Shown here: positions 12,576 to 19,818 of the stretch, piece by piece
Layout: the number at the start of each line of letters is the position of its first letter
Position numbering within the stretch: the first letter of the stretch is position 1
NCBI GenBank assembly: GCA_041665165.1
Contig: JBAYJJ010000022.1
Coordinates: 1-23,151, forward strand
Source: MWCR01 sp041665165
GTDB taxonomy: Bacteria > Patescibacteriota > Patescibacteriia > 2-12-FULL-60-25
Reading direction: 5' to 3'
Length of the DNA: 23,151 bases
The notes under the pieces: generated by a model
Told to the model about the DNA's origin: nothing
Databases searched by the model: none
The model's input: only the letters and a program-made list of their open reading frames with translations
Translations under genes and position numbers: made by a program

Positions 12576-14768
12576 TTAATGCGTCCTTCCGTGCCGCGGC
12601 GGGCGTTTGATCACAATCTTGTTCGGATCTTTGGGTGATGCGATTTCTTTTTTCCGTTTTCCTAATTCTTGGTTTATGACCACGATTTCGTCGCGCAAAA
12701 TGGCTGCCAGTTCAAAATCCAATTCAAGTGCCGCGGTCTTCATCTCAGCTTCTTTGGTTTTGATGATCTCTTCCAGATTGTGCGTTTCAACCGAAAGCTC
12801 CAGCGCGAGAATGGCTTTGACGTCTTTTGGCTCAGTCTCAAACCCGAGGCTGCCGCGCAAATCCGCAATAGCCTTGATGATGGTCGTTGGCGTGATGTTG
12901 TGCTCTTCATTATATTTGACTTGCTTTTCCCTGCGCCTGTCAGTCTCCTGGATGGCGCGCTTCATGCTGTCTGTGATGTGGTCAGCGTAAAGTATGACTG
13001 TGCCCTTAACGTTGCGGGCCGCGCGGCCGATTGTCTGGATCAAAGACGTCTCAGACCTGAGGAAGCCCTCCTTGTCAGCATCCAAGATGCAGATCAAAGA
13101 TACCTCAGGCAGATCCAAGCCTTCGCGCAACAGGTTGACGCCGACCAGCACATCATAAGTCCCGCGCCTGAAGTCGCTCAAAATCTCCAGCCGCTCAACA
13201 GTCTTGATGTCAGAATGCAGATAACAGGCTTTGAGGTTTTTTTCTTTCAGATAATCAGTCAGGTCCTCAGCCATTTTTTTGGTCAAAGTCGTGACCAAGG
13301 TGCGCATGCCGGATTTGGTCGTTTGGCTGATACGCTCAATGCAGTCATCGATCTGGCCTACGCCATCGTCGCTCGTCCTACAGCCTGCCCTGAGCGGAGC
13401 GGAGCGGAGTCGAATGGGTCCCACGTCCCGCGAGCTACCCTCCGGGCCAGAGCCCTCTGGGCGGCGGCGAGCTACGAGATGCGAGCTACGTGGTGTTATC
13501 GGGCGGATGATTACTTGCGGGTCCACTAGACCTGTGGGGCGGATGATCTGCTCAATGATTGCATCGGAATTCTTGAATTCAAAAGCCGCGGGCGTGGCTG
13601 AGACGAAAACGGCCTGCGTTATCTTTTTCTCAAACTCGGCAAATGTCATGGGCCTGTTGTCGCGCGCTGAAGGCAAACGGAATCCATGTTCTATCAAAGT
13701 GTCTTTCCTGGATTTGTCGCCTTCGTACATGCCCCCGATCTGCGAAATCGTGACGTGCGATTCATCAATGATGGTCAAAAAGTCGCCTTGGAAATATGAA
13801 AGCAAAGTATCAGGCGGCTCCCCTTCTTTGCGGCCAGACAAATGCCGCGAATAGTTCTCTATGCCCGAGCAATACCCAAGCGTCTCAATCATTTCCAGAT
13901 CATAGCGCGTGCGGCGCTCAAGGCGCTCAGCCTCAAGCAGCTTGCCTGTTTTTTCAAAATACGAAAGCCTCTCAGCCAGTTCGCGGCGTATGTCTTTGAT
14001 GGCGCGCTCGCGTTCTGGCCCGGCTGTGATGAAGTGTTTGGCCGGAAAGACCCATAGGTCGCCTTGTTCGCGCAACACCTTGCGGCTGACCGGTTCTATC
14101 TGCGCAATCCTATCTACCCGGCCGCCCAGCATTTCCAAACGATAGATTTTTTCCTCGTTGGCCGGCATCAACTCTAAAACCGGGCCGGTGAGCCGGAAAG
14201 AGCCGCGCGTCAAATCCGCATTCGTCCGGGTGAACTGCATGTCTATCAGCTGGCTGATTATTTTATCGCGGTCCACATCTTGGCTGGTATTTATGTGCAA
14301 ATGCGTCAGAGCATAGACCTCGGGCGCTCCCAAGCCGTAAATGCACGAGACTGATGCGCAGATAATCACATCCTTCCTGGTCAGCAATGACTGGGTCGCG
14401 CTATGGCGCAAGCGGTCAATCTCCTCGTTGATGGCCGCGTCTTTCTCAATGTAAGTATCTGTTTTAGGTATGTAGGCTTCAGGCTGATAATAATCGTAGT
14501 ATGAAACAAAATATTCAACCGCATTCTCAGGGAAAAATTGCCTGAACTCATTGCACAGCTGTGCAGCCAATGTTTTGTTGTGCGCAATCACCAAAGTCGG
14601 CTTTTGTATCTGATTGATGACCTCGGCCATGGTAAAAGTCTTGCCCGTGCCGGTCGCGCCCAGCAAAGTTAAAAATCTGGCCCCCTTTTTCAGATTCGCG
14701 GCCAGCTGCTTTATGGCCTCTGGCTGGTCGCCAGCAGGCTGATATGGTTCGTGCAATTTAAACTTCAT
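12576..14768 (-). CDS. uvrB: Excinuclease ABC subunit B, with an internal insertion
   Basis: 730 aa; UvrB is usually about 660-680. The ATP site is GATGTGKT (37-44). The damage-probing beta-hairpin region is YYDYYQPEAYIPKTDTYIE (about 90-108), motif II is DESH (335-338), and motif III is VFVSATPA (387-394). Helicase domain 2 has TLTKKMAEDLTDYL, VGVNLLREGLDLPEVSL and QTIGRAARN. A C-terminal UVR motif (about 665-700) binds UvrC. UvrB works with UvrA and UvrC in nucleotide excision repair. Between IRPI (421-424) and GQIDD (471-475), where relatives have RPT-x-GQ(V/I)DD, there are about 44 extra residues rich in R, S, G and P from repeat DNA. All core motifs stay in frame, so the protein is probably functional with a surface loop. 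The upstream 163-aa gene ends 5 nt before this start. Confidence 0.96.
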   Translation of the reverse strand: MKFKLHEPYQPAGDQPEAIKQLAANLKKGARFLTLLGATGTGKTFTMAEVINQIQKPTLVIAHNKTLAAQLCNEFRQFFPENAVEYFVSYYDYYQPEAYIPKTDTYIEKDAAINEEIDRLRHSATQSLLTRKDVIICASVSCIYGLGAPEVYALTHLHINTSQDVDRDKIISQLIDMQFTRTNADLTRGSFRLTGPVLELMPANEEKIYRLEMLGGRVDRIAQIEPVSRKVLREQGDLWVFPAKHFITAGPERERAIKDIRRELAERLSYFEKTGKLLEAERLERRTRYDLEMIETLGYCSGIENYSRHLSGRKEGEPPDTLLSYFQGDFLTIIDESHVTISQIGGMYEGDKSRKDTLIEHGFRLPSARDNRPMTFAEFEKKITQAVFVSATPAAFEFKNSDAIIEQIIRPTGLVDPQVIIRPITPRSSHLVARRRPEGSGPEGSSRDVGPIRLRSAPLRAGCRTSDDGVGQIDDCIERISQTTKSGMRTLVTTLTKKMAEDLTDYLKEKNLKACYLHSDIKTVERLEILSDFRRGTYDVLVGVNLLREGLDLPEVSLICILDADKEGFLRSETSLIQTIGRAARNVKGTVILYADHITDSMKRAIQETDRRREKQVKYNEEHNITPTTIIKAIADLRGSLGFETEPKDVKAILALELSVETHNLEEIIKTKEAEMKTAALELDFELAAILRDEIVVINQELGKRKKEIASPKDPNKIVIKRPPRHGRTH
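13359..13497. repeat. Palindromic repeat element inserted in frame in uvrB
   Basis: The block contains GAGCGGAGCGGAGCGGAGTC, the perfect CCAGAG-CC-CTCTGG palindrome within CCGGG...GGCGG, and three copies of GCGAGCTAC. The GAGCGGAG...CGGAGTCGA words recur in the inverted-repeat element at 17955-18073. The length is a multiple of three and has no stop in the uvrB frame. Confidence 0.7.
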
Positions 14769-14773
14769 GGCTG

Positions 14774-15265
14774 TTAGCTTGACGGTTGGTAATAGATGAT
14801 GAGCTGCTGCTGGTTAAGGACTTGTCCGGCCACGGAAACATGGCTGTTAAATACATTCTTACCGGGTTTGAGGAAAAAATCCAGGCTGTATGCTCCAGAA
14901 TCCTTTGGCACAGGAATTTTCTGGTCATTTATGAACATCTGGAAATCCGGCCATTCAGCCTCAACTGTTTTCATGTCATACACCTGTCCCACGATCATCA
15001 AACGGTTTTTGGTGATGGTTTGTTCGTGTTTGATGTATGTCCCGTCCTGATAAGCAAAGAGCTGGTATTGAATGAGATCTTTTGTGACTGGCGGGCCTTC
15101 TTGCAACGGGTCTTGGGCTGGAAATTGGACATAGCCTGTTTTCCAGACCACGACAACAGCTGCCACCAAAATGATTATGGCTAATATCAAGTTTTGCCCT
15201 TGCACCAAGCGTGTCAAATATTTGACGCGTGGATCCTCCTTGGTGGATTTCTTTAGCAGGTACAT
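14774..15265 (-). CDS. Membrane-anchored extracytoplasmic protein
   Basis: 163 aa, no recognised family. A basic N-terminus (residues 1-19, several Lys and Arg) precedes a single membrane helix LILAIIILVAAVVVVW (about 26-41). The remainder (45-163) would face outside and looks beta-rich: LIQYQLFAYQDG, NRLMIVGQVYDM, FQMFINDQKIPV, AYSLDFFLKPGKNVF, QLIIYYQ. The regular strand pattern suggests one Ig-like or similar beta-sandwich domain, with the FLKPGKN turn typical of such folds. No catalytic residues stand out. The gene ends 5 nt before the uvrB start, so both share a transcript, although no functional link to DNA repair is evident. No Shine-Dalgarno precedes the ATG. It is divergent from dus, with 42 bp between the starts. 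Confidence 0.75.
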   Translation of the reverse strand: MYLLKKSTKEDPRVKYLTRLVQGQNLILAIIILVAAVVVVWKTGYVQFPAQDPLQEGPPVTKDLIQYQLFAYQDGTYIKHEQTITKNRLMIVGQVYDMKTVEAEWPDFQMFINDQKIPVPKDSGAYSLDFFLKPGKNVFNSHVSVAGQVLNQQQLIIYYQPSS

Positions 15266-15307
15266 AAGGCTCGACTTTTTGGCTTTTGTTTGGTAAATTC
15301 TTTTTCC

Positions 15308-16282
15308 ATGAGATGGATGGATGATTCGCGGCCCATTATCGGCCTGGCGCCGATGGCAGATTTCACTGATCTGCCGTTTTGCCGTTTGATCCGGGATATT
15401 GATAAACAGTCAGTGATTTTCCGCGAAATGGTTTCGGCCGAGGCTTTGGTGCGCGACAACCGCAAAACTTTGGAATTGTGCAAGCTGGAGCAATACGAAA
15501 GACCGGTTGTCCAACAGCTTTTCGGGTCAGACCCAGCAGTGATGGCCAAAGCCGCTGCCCTGATTTGCGAAAAGTTCGCGCCCGACGGCATTGACATCAA
15601 CATGGGTTGCCCGGTACACAAAGCAGTTTCACAGTTTAATGGTGCATCGCTCATGAAAGATCCTGAGCGCGCCGCAGACATTGTTAAAGCTGTGAAATCA
15701 GCTATTAATGTACCACTTAGCGTCAAGACTCGTCTAGGCTGGAGCGACCCGAATGATATCATCAAGTTTGCAAAGATTCTGGAACAAGCTGGCGCAGATG
15801 CCTTGGAGATCCATGCGCGCACCAAAGAGCAGGGTTATTCTGGCAAAGCAGACTGGTCTTTGGTCAAACCCGTGGCGCAAGCCCTGAAAATTCCGGTTCT
15901 GATCAACGGCGATATCACTGACCCGGAAAGCGCGGTCCAAGCTTTGACTGATTCAGGCGCTGCAGGCCTGCTCGTGGGCCGCGGAGCTTTGGGCAGGCCA
16001 TGGATTTTGGACAGGATCCGCAAAGCCATGCATGGCATGGTTGATCCTGGCGATCCAGATCTAAACGAACGTCTTAGGCTTTTGCGCTTGCATGCAAAGT
16101 ATCAAATCGAACACTACGGCCAAAACGGGTTGATAAAATTGCGCAAACATTTCCCTTGGTATTTCAAAAGCATCCCAGGCTTCAGGAAATATCGCGAACA
16201 AGCCGTGAAAGTAGAGACTATGGAAGATATTGATGCGTTGACAGAAAACCTCTTCGCTTCTCCTTTCACAAGGAGACTTTAA
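15308..16282 (+). CDS. dus: tRNA-dihydrouridine synthase
   Basis: 324 aa from the ATG at 15308. The TIM-barrel begins with the FMN-binding IIGLAPMADFTDLPF and has the active-site INMGCPVHK, whose Cys (C101) is the catalytic acid. KTRLGW and IHARTKEQGYSGKADW hold the FMN and tRNA contacts, followed by IPVLINGDI and GLLVGRGALGRPWI. The helical C-terminal domain (about 245-310) carries LRLHAKYQIEHYG and LRKHFPWYFKSIPGFRK. It reduces uridine in tRNA D-loops with NADPH. An upstream in-frame TTG at 15290 exists, but ATG 15308 gives the usual short N-terminus. In most Dus proteins GCP..K is followed by a Gly-rich GGS/GSALL; here it is SQFNGASLM, a mild deviation. The last 12 codons lie inside a duplicated hairpin element. 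Confidence 0.95.
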   Translation: MRWMDDSRPIIGLAPMADFTDLPFCRLIRDIDKQSVIFREMVSAEALVRDNRKTLELCKLEQYERPVVQQLFGSDPAVMAKAAALICEKFAPDGIDINMGCPVHKAVSQFNGASLMKDPERAADIVKAVKSAINVPLSVKTRLGWSDPNDIIKFAKILEQAGADALEIHARTKEQGYSGKADWSLVKPVAQALKIPVLINGDITDPESAVQALTDSGAAGLLVGRGALGRPWILDRIRKAMHGMVDPGDPDLNERLRLLRLHAKYQIEHYGQNGLIKLRKHFPWYFKSIPGFRKYREQAVKVETMEDIDALTENLFASPFTRRL

Positions 16283-16344
16283 CGTACAAGTGCTTAGGTT
16301 TATTCCTCTTCGCTTCTCCCTTGATAAGGGAGACTTTAACGTAC
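16249..16344. repeat. Two copies of a 39-40 nt hairpin element at the dus 3' end
   Basis: CCTCTTCGCTTCTCC...GGAGACTTTAACGTAC occurs at 16249-16287 and 16305-16344. Copy 1 forms TCTCCTT-TCAC-AAGGAGA; copy 2 forms TCTCCCTT-GAT-AAGGGAGA, so the stem is kept while its sequence changes. Copy 1 supplies the end of the dus frame and its stop codon. Confidence 0.8.
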
Positions 16345-16351
16345 TAGGTCA

Positions 16352-16384
16352 CACCCTCTTGAGAAAGAGGGGTAGGGGTGTTTT
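16352..16384 (+). terminator. Probable dus terminator
   Basis: CCCTCTT-GAGA-AAGAGGG (16354-16371) is a perfect 7-bp stem; an alternative outer stem CACCC/GGGGTG closes directly before TTTT (16381-16384). The hairpin resembles the two repeats upstream of it. Confidence 0.55.
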
Positions 16385-16392
16385 CAGTATTT

Positions 16393-16417
16393 AAAAAGGA
16401 CCTGCTTATGCAAGTCC
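16393..16417 (-). terminator. Terminator of the unidentified ncRNA
   Basis: On the minus strand GGACTTGC-ATAA-GCAGGTCC is an 8-bp stem with one G-U pair, followed directly by TTTTT. Confidence 0.85.
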
Positions 16418-16621
16418 GTGGAGACGAATGAGCGGGGTTGCGTACCCGCTGTCCTGAGATAAGAGCTGCCGAGAATGGCCCGTGTTAACAGAGCACCTCG
16501 TCTTACTCAGCCTGCAAGGCGAATCGTTTGGGCGATCGCACAAGCATGGACGCCTTTTTGTCCATCTAGACCATGAGGAAATCCAGAGGACCTCTGCCCC
16601 GAGGAGGGTGTGAAGCGAGGT
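16393..16621 (-). ncRNA. Unidentified structured RNA, about 229 nt
   Basis: A transcription unit without a convincing reading frame: a near-consensus promoter at one end, a textbook terminator at the other, and several stems between. A long helix pairs TGAGTAAGA-CGAG (16509-16497) with CTCG and TCTTATCTCA (16473-16470 and 16464-16455), with one bulged U and a 5-nt interior segment. Other stems are ATGGAC/GTCCAT with an 8-nt loop (16565-16546), GCCT-TGC-AGGC, GCGATCG/CGA-T-TCGC and AGCGGG/CCCGCT (16450-16431). It stands alone between the convergent dus and M23 peptidase genes. I compared it with RNase P, tmRNA, SRP, 6S and 5S RNA and found none of their signature sequences. The hairpin followed by GTCTCCAC near the 3' end faintly recalls a tmRNA T-arm, but no matching 5' acceptor strand or CCA end exists. 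Confidence 0.7.
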
Positions 16622-16627
16622 AGCCCA

Positions 16628-16656
16628 ATAATAAAATAACAGCCTTAAGCTGTCAA
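16628..16656 (-). promoter_or_regulatory. Near-consensus promoter of the ncRNA
   Basis: On the minus strand: TTGACA (16656-16651), exactly 17 nt, then TATTAT (16633-16628). It predicts a start near 16621. Between the boxes ACAGC-TTAAG-GCTGT followed by TATTTTATT can also form a weak terminator for the M23 gene that ends at 16674. Confidence 0.8.
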
Positions 16657-16673
16657 TAATCAGACAAACAAAA

Positions 16674-17930
16674 TTATTCTTGAGAAACCATGTCCGTTTG
16701 GATTGCTTCGGGCAAAAAGCCCATGGGGTCAACTGGGATGCCATCTTGCCTGACCTCAAAATGCAAATGCGGGCCAGTAGAAAGGCCAGCGCCTTGCATG
16801 CCCGGCATTCCGCCCGTGTAACCGATGATGTCCCCGCGCTCAACATAAGTGTTTGGCTTGGCGCCAAAGCGCGATAAGTGGCCATAGACCGTAGCAATGT
16901 TGCCCGGATGGATAATCATGACATAGTTTCCGTACATTTTTCCGGTTTTATTCCAGGCTACATAGCCGCCAGCTGCAGCGCGAATTGGCGTGCCCACATC
17001 AGCCCTCAAATCAATGCCAGGGTGCTCAAACAAGTTCCTGAACGGATAGGTCGGGTCATGGAATGTGACTGTGATCTTGCGCAATGGCACAGGCCAAAGC
17101 AAAAGCGTTTCGCCATTGGCTAAAGCCACATCAATCGTATCCAACTTGTCTTTTAAGGTTTTTTCTAGGGTCGCGATTTCATCAGCAGCCTGTTCTCTTT
17201 GCTGACGCAATTCATCCAAAGCCCGGGCAAACTCTTCTTGCTTGTCCTTGGTCTCAGCCAAGAGCGAAGTTTTGGCGTTTTTTTCCTGGTCTAACCTGAA
17301 TGCATCCTCAGCCAAAGTCTTTTTCTGCGTCACCAAATCAGCCATTTTGGCTTCCCTGTTTTTTCTAGTCTGTTCAAGCTCCAGCTTTTCCTGGGACACT
17401 CTTTGCAAGGTCTGGGTCAGATCTCCCTCAAGTCGTTTCAGCTCCTCTACCCTGTCCAAGTAAGACGACAGAGTCGGCCGGCTCAGAAATACATATAAAG
17501 TGCTGATATCATCCATTTGCCTTAGTCTGCGAATCAAGTCAGCGGCCATGGATTTTTGGCTCATGATTTTTTCTTCTTGGCTGGCAATGCTTGAGTTCAA
17601 AGCCTTAAGCTCAAGGTTAATCAAATCAATCTGGGATTTTGTTTCTTGGATGCGCAGTTCTTTTTCGCGAACACGATTGTCCAACAGCAATATCTGGTTG
17701 GCCAGTGTTGCCTGCTGGCTCTCCTGGGCCTTGATTCTGCTTTGATAAGTGCTGATCAATCCCTGGACTTCTTTGACTTGCGTGCGCTTTTCCTGGATCT
17801 GGGAGTTCATGTCATCCACTTCGCTCTTGAGCTGGGAGGCAGCTGAAGCAGGCTGTAAAACAAAAAAGTTGCTATTGCCAAGCAATGCAACCAGGCTCAA
17901 TAAAACCAAACAAAACCGGCCGATGCGCAT
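16674..17930 (-). CDS. EnvC-like murein hydrolase activator / M23 peptidase
   Basis: 418 aa from the ATG at 17930. Residues 1-32 form a signal peptide (MRIGRFCLVLLSLVALLG..., cleavage likely after ASA). A long coiled coil (about 33-275) follows, rich in Gln, Glu, Lys and Leu. The C-terminal LytM domain (about 285-405) has the zinc ligands in HPGIDLR and in GPHLHFEV, with YGNYVMIIHPGN and TVYGHLSRF between them. The family cuts peptidoglycan cross-links or activates amidases at the septum. The frame is open 27 codons further upstream to 18011, but those residues come from an inverted-repeat element and precede the signal peptide, so they are excluded. The chosen ATG lies 6 nt after an extended -10 and has no Shine-Dalgarno. 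All metal ligands are present, so it may be an active enzyme. Confidence 0.9.
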   Translation of the reverse strand: MRIGRFCLVLLSLVALLGNSNFFVLQPASAASQLKSEVDDMNSQIQEKRTQVKEVQGLISTYQSRIKAQESQQATLANQILLLDNRVREKELRIQETKSQIDLINLELKALNSSIASQEEKIMSQKSMAADLIRRLRQMDDISTLYVFLSRPTLSSYLDRVEELKRLEGDLTQTLQRVSQEKLELEQTRKNREAKMADLVTQKKTLAEDAFRLDQEKNAKTSLLAETKDKQEEFARALDELRQQREQAADEIATLEKTLKDKLDTIDVALANGETLLLWPVPLRKITVTFHDPTYPFRNLFEHPGIDLRADVGTPIRAAAGGYVAWNKTGKMYGNYVMIIHPGNIATVYGHLSRFGAKPNTYVERGDIIGYTGGMPGMQGAGLSTGPHLHFEVRQDGIPVDPMGFLPEAIQTDMVSQE

Positions 17931-17936
17931 AGTAAC

Positions 17937-17945
17937 AGTATAACA
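17937..17945 (-). promoter_or_regulatory. Extended -10 promoter of the M23 peptidase gene
   Basis: On the minus strand TGTTATACT (17945-17937) fits TGnTATAmT. It ends 6 nt before the ATG at 17930, giving a leaderless mRNA and fixing the start. No good -35 is visible; that position lies at the edge of the inverted-repeat element. Confidence 0.6.
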
Positions 17946-17954
17946 GAATAACAG

Positions 17955-18073
17955 TGTCATTTCGAGCGGAGTTAGACGGAGTCGAGAAATCTCAGAATCT
18001 AACGTTACCAAGTGACTTCTGTTTCCGAGATCTTTCGGCTCCGTTCGTCTGACTCACTCCGCTCAAGATGACA
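17955..18073. repeat. 119-bp inverted-repeat (REP/MITE-like) element
   Basis: The left end TGTCATTTCGAGCGGAG and right end CTCCGCTCAAGATGACA are near-perfect inverted repeats. Internal AGTCGAGAAATCTC faces GAGATCTTTCGGCTCC. It fills the space between the gltX stop and the M23 start and shares GAGCGGAG/CGGAGTCGA words with the uvrB insert. It has no coding capacity. Elements of this look are dispersed repeats in many bacterial genomes. Confidence 0.8.
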
Positions 18074-18081
18074 AATAGGCC

Positions 18082-19557
18082 TTATTTTAGATATTCCAGT
18101 GTTTCTCCCACTCGCTTCAGTGCTCTTGTCTTGCCGTAGATGGCTATCAACTCAAACGGGCTGGGTGATTTTTCTTGGGCTGACAAAGCGACCCGTAAAG
18201 GCCAGAGCGTATCCCCATTCCCCCACCCCTTATCAATAATCTTGGATTTGATGACCTGCTCAATGGCTTTGGAGTCTAACATCATTGAATCATCAAGTTG
18301 TTCAATCCACTCTTTAGCAGTCTTCAAACGTTCGCTAGCTTCTTCTTTTGTGTGATCTTTCCAGGTCAATGAGATGCCTGAGTAATCTAATTTTGGCTTA
18401 AAGATGAACGCGCTCAGCTCAGTGATTTCAGCTGGTAAATTCAAACGCTCTCTGAACAATAAAGCCACGCGGCGCTTGAGTTCCAAGTCAGATTCAGTCT
18501 TAGGTAGATACTGTAAAATAAGGCTAAAGTACTTGTCGTCAGGCAATTGGCGCAAGTAATGGTTGTTAAGCCAGTTGAGTTTTTCAATGTTAAAGATTGC
18601 GCCAGCTTTGTTGACCTTGGACAAGTCAAACAGATCAACTAGCTCTTTGTGCGAATAGATTTCCTGATCACCCTTCGGGTTCCAACCCATAAGAGCAACA
18701 AAGTTGATCAATGCTTCAGGCAAATATCCTTTGTCCAAATAAGATTCAGTGGATACATCACCTTGGCGTTTGGACAGCTTGGACCGGTCAGCGTTCAGGA
18801 TCAAGGGCAGATGAGCGAATACGGGGAGCTCCCAGCCAAAGGCTTGGTAGATGAAAACATGCTTGGGGGCTGAGGATAACCATTCCTCCCCGCGGATCAC
18901 ATGGGTTATGCCCATGTCATGGTCATCAGCCATGGAAGCTAGATGGTAGGTGGCCATGCCATCGCGCTTGATGATTACCTGGTCATCCACCAGCTTCCAC
19001 TCAAACTTAACTTTGCCGCGGATAATATCATCCACAACCACACTGCCCTCTTTGGGGAGCTTGAGGCGGATTACATGCCCCTCGCCTGCGTCCACCTTTT
19101 TCTGAGCCTCCTCTTTGCTCAACTTGCGGCAAAGGCCGTCATAACCAGTCGGCAAATGAGCTAGTTCCTGGTTTATGCGCATTTCTGTCAGTCGCTCTTC
19201 AGTACAAAAGCAATAATAAGCTTTGTCCATGTCCATAAGCTGTTTGGCATAAGCCTGGTGTGCGCTTTTGCGCAGAGACTGGATATAAGGCCCGCGCGGC
19301 CCGCGTTCAATGATCTTGCCGCTGTCATCTATCCAAACACCCTCATTTGGCTCAATTCCGAGCATCTTTAATGTCCTGCACAGGTTTTCCGTAGCGCCCG
19401 GCATAAATCTGGCCTGGTCAGTGTCTTCAATGCGCAAAATAAAATCCCCGCCCAATTGGCGCGCCAGCAATTCCGGATACAAGGCTGACCTTACGCCTCC
19501 AATATGCAAATAACCTGTGGGGCTTGGCGCAAAGCGCGTCCTGATCTTTTTAGGCAT
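18082..19557 (-). CDS. gltX: Glutamyl-tRNA synthetase
   Basis: 491 aa. The class I signatures are RFAPSPTGYLHIGG (HIGH-like motif at 18-21) and KLSKR (260-264, KMSKS-like). RIEDTDQAR (42-50) is the glutamate-binding segment. C116, C118 and C143 suggest a zinc site in the insertion domain. The catalytic core ends near 320 (FVALMGWNP), and the helical anticodon-binding domain follows to 491. The length is normal. It charges tRNA-Glu and, in bacteria without glutaminyl-tRNA synthetase, also tRNA-Gln for later amidation; which applies here cannot be seen. The start follows a TTGTTA-N17-TAAAAT promoter whose -10 ends 9 nt upstream, with no Shine-Dalgarno in that leader. The downstream side is the inverted-repeat element. 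Confidence 0.97.
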   Translation of the reverse strand: MPKKIRTRFAPSPTGYLHIGGVRSALYPELLARQLGGDFILRIEDTDQARFMPGATENLCRTLKMLGIEPNEGVWIDDSGKIIERGPRGPYIQSLRKSAHQAYAKQLMDMDKAYYCFCTEERLTEMRINQELAHLPTGYDGLCRKLSKEEAQKKVDAGEGHVIRLKLPKEGSVVVDDIIRGKVKFEWKLVDDQVIIKRDGMATYHLASMADDHDMGITHVIRGEEWLSSAPKHVFIYQAFGWELPVFAHLPLILNADRSKLSKRQGDVSTESYLDKGYLPEALINFVALMGWNPKGDQEIYSHKELVDLFDLSKVNKAGAIFNIEKLNWLNNHYLRQLPDDKYFSLILQYLPKTESDLELKRRVALLFRERLNLPAEITELSAFIFKPKLDYSGISLTWKDHTKEEASERLKTAKEWIEQLDDSMMLDSKAIEQVIKSKIIDKGWGNGDTLWPLRVALSAQEKSPSPFELIAIYGKTRALKRVGETLEYLK

Positions 19558-19566
19558 AATAAAGCT

Positions 19567-19595
19567 ATTTTAAGTCCAAAGGCTCCTTTTAACAA
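19567..19595 (-). promoter_or_regulatory. gltX promoter
   Basis: On the minus strand: TTGTTA (19595-19590), 17-nt spacer, TAAAAT (19572-19567). The -10 ends 9 nt before the ATG, so the mRNA would be leaderless or nearly so. The rest of the 261-bp divergent region (19596-19758) is A+T-rich and shows nothing else I can name. Confidence 0.65.
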
Positions 19596-19758
19596 GGGCT
19601 ATTGTTGATTATCTTCACGCTACTTTGTTTTGTTATTTGCTCTAAAAATAACTTTAGAATTTTATCTTAATACCGACCATTATAAGCATGATATTCTATT
19701 GATTTTTTAAATTGAGCTATGATTACAGCGTAATTCAGAGTAAATAATTCAGAACTTC

Positions 19759-19788
19759 TTGACAAGGCATAAACATTGGGTATATGCT
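19759..19788 (+). promoter_or_regulatory. Promoter of the two-gene operon at 19819
   Basis: TTGACA (19759-19764), 18-nt spacer, TATGCT (19783-19788). The leader to the ATG at 19819 is about 24 nt of A+T-rich DNA without a Shine-Dalgarno. Confidence 0.7.
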
Positions 19789-19818
19789 ATAGGCAGCTAA
19801 TACTTAAATTTTAAATTT

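Noticed and set aside
12669..13529. Long open frame of 286 codons on the plus strand opposite uvrB.
   Set aside because: It is the antisense shadow of a clearly functional gene and has no start signals. The same holds for the 202-codon frame at 168-776 and the 190-codon frame at 15253-15825.
15290..15307. TTG start for dus, six codons upstream.
   Set aside because: ATG 15308 gives the usual short N-terminus before the IIGLAPM strand, and no ribosome site supports the TTG.
16393..16621. Assigning the ncRNA to RNase P, tmRNA, SRP or 6S RNA.
   Set aside because: A GAGGAAATCC word on the plus strand recalls RNase P but lies too close to the end and on the strand without a terminator. The T-arm-like hairpin has no acceptor stem or CCA. 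No SRP tetraloop domain or 6S-like long central bubble was found.
17931..18011. The 27-codon N-terminal extension of the M23 peptidase.
   Set aside because: It derives largely from the inverted-repeat element, precedes a clear signal peptide, and the promoter lies downstream of it.
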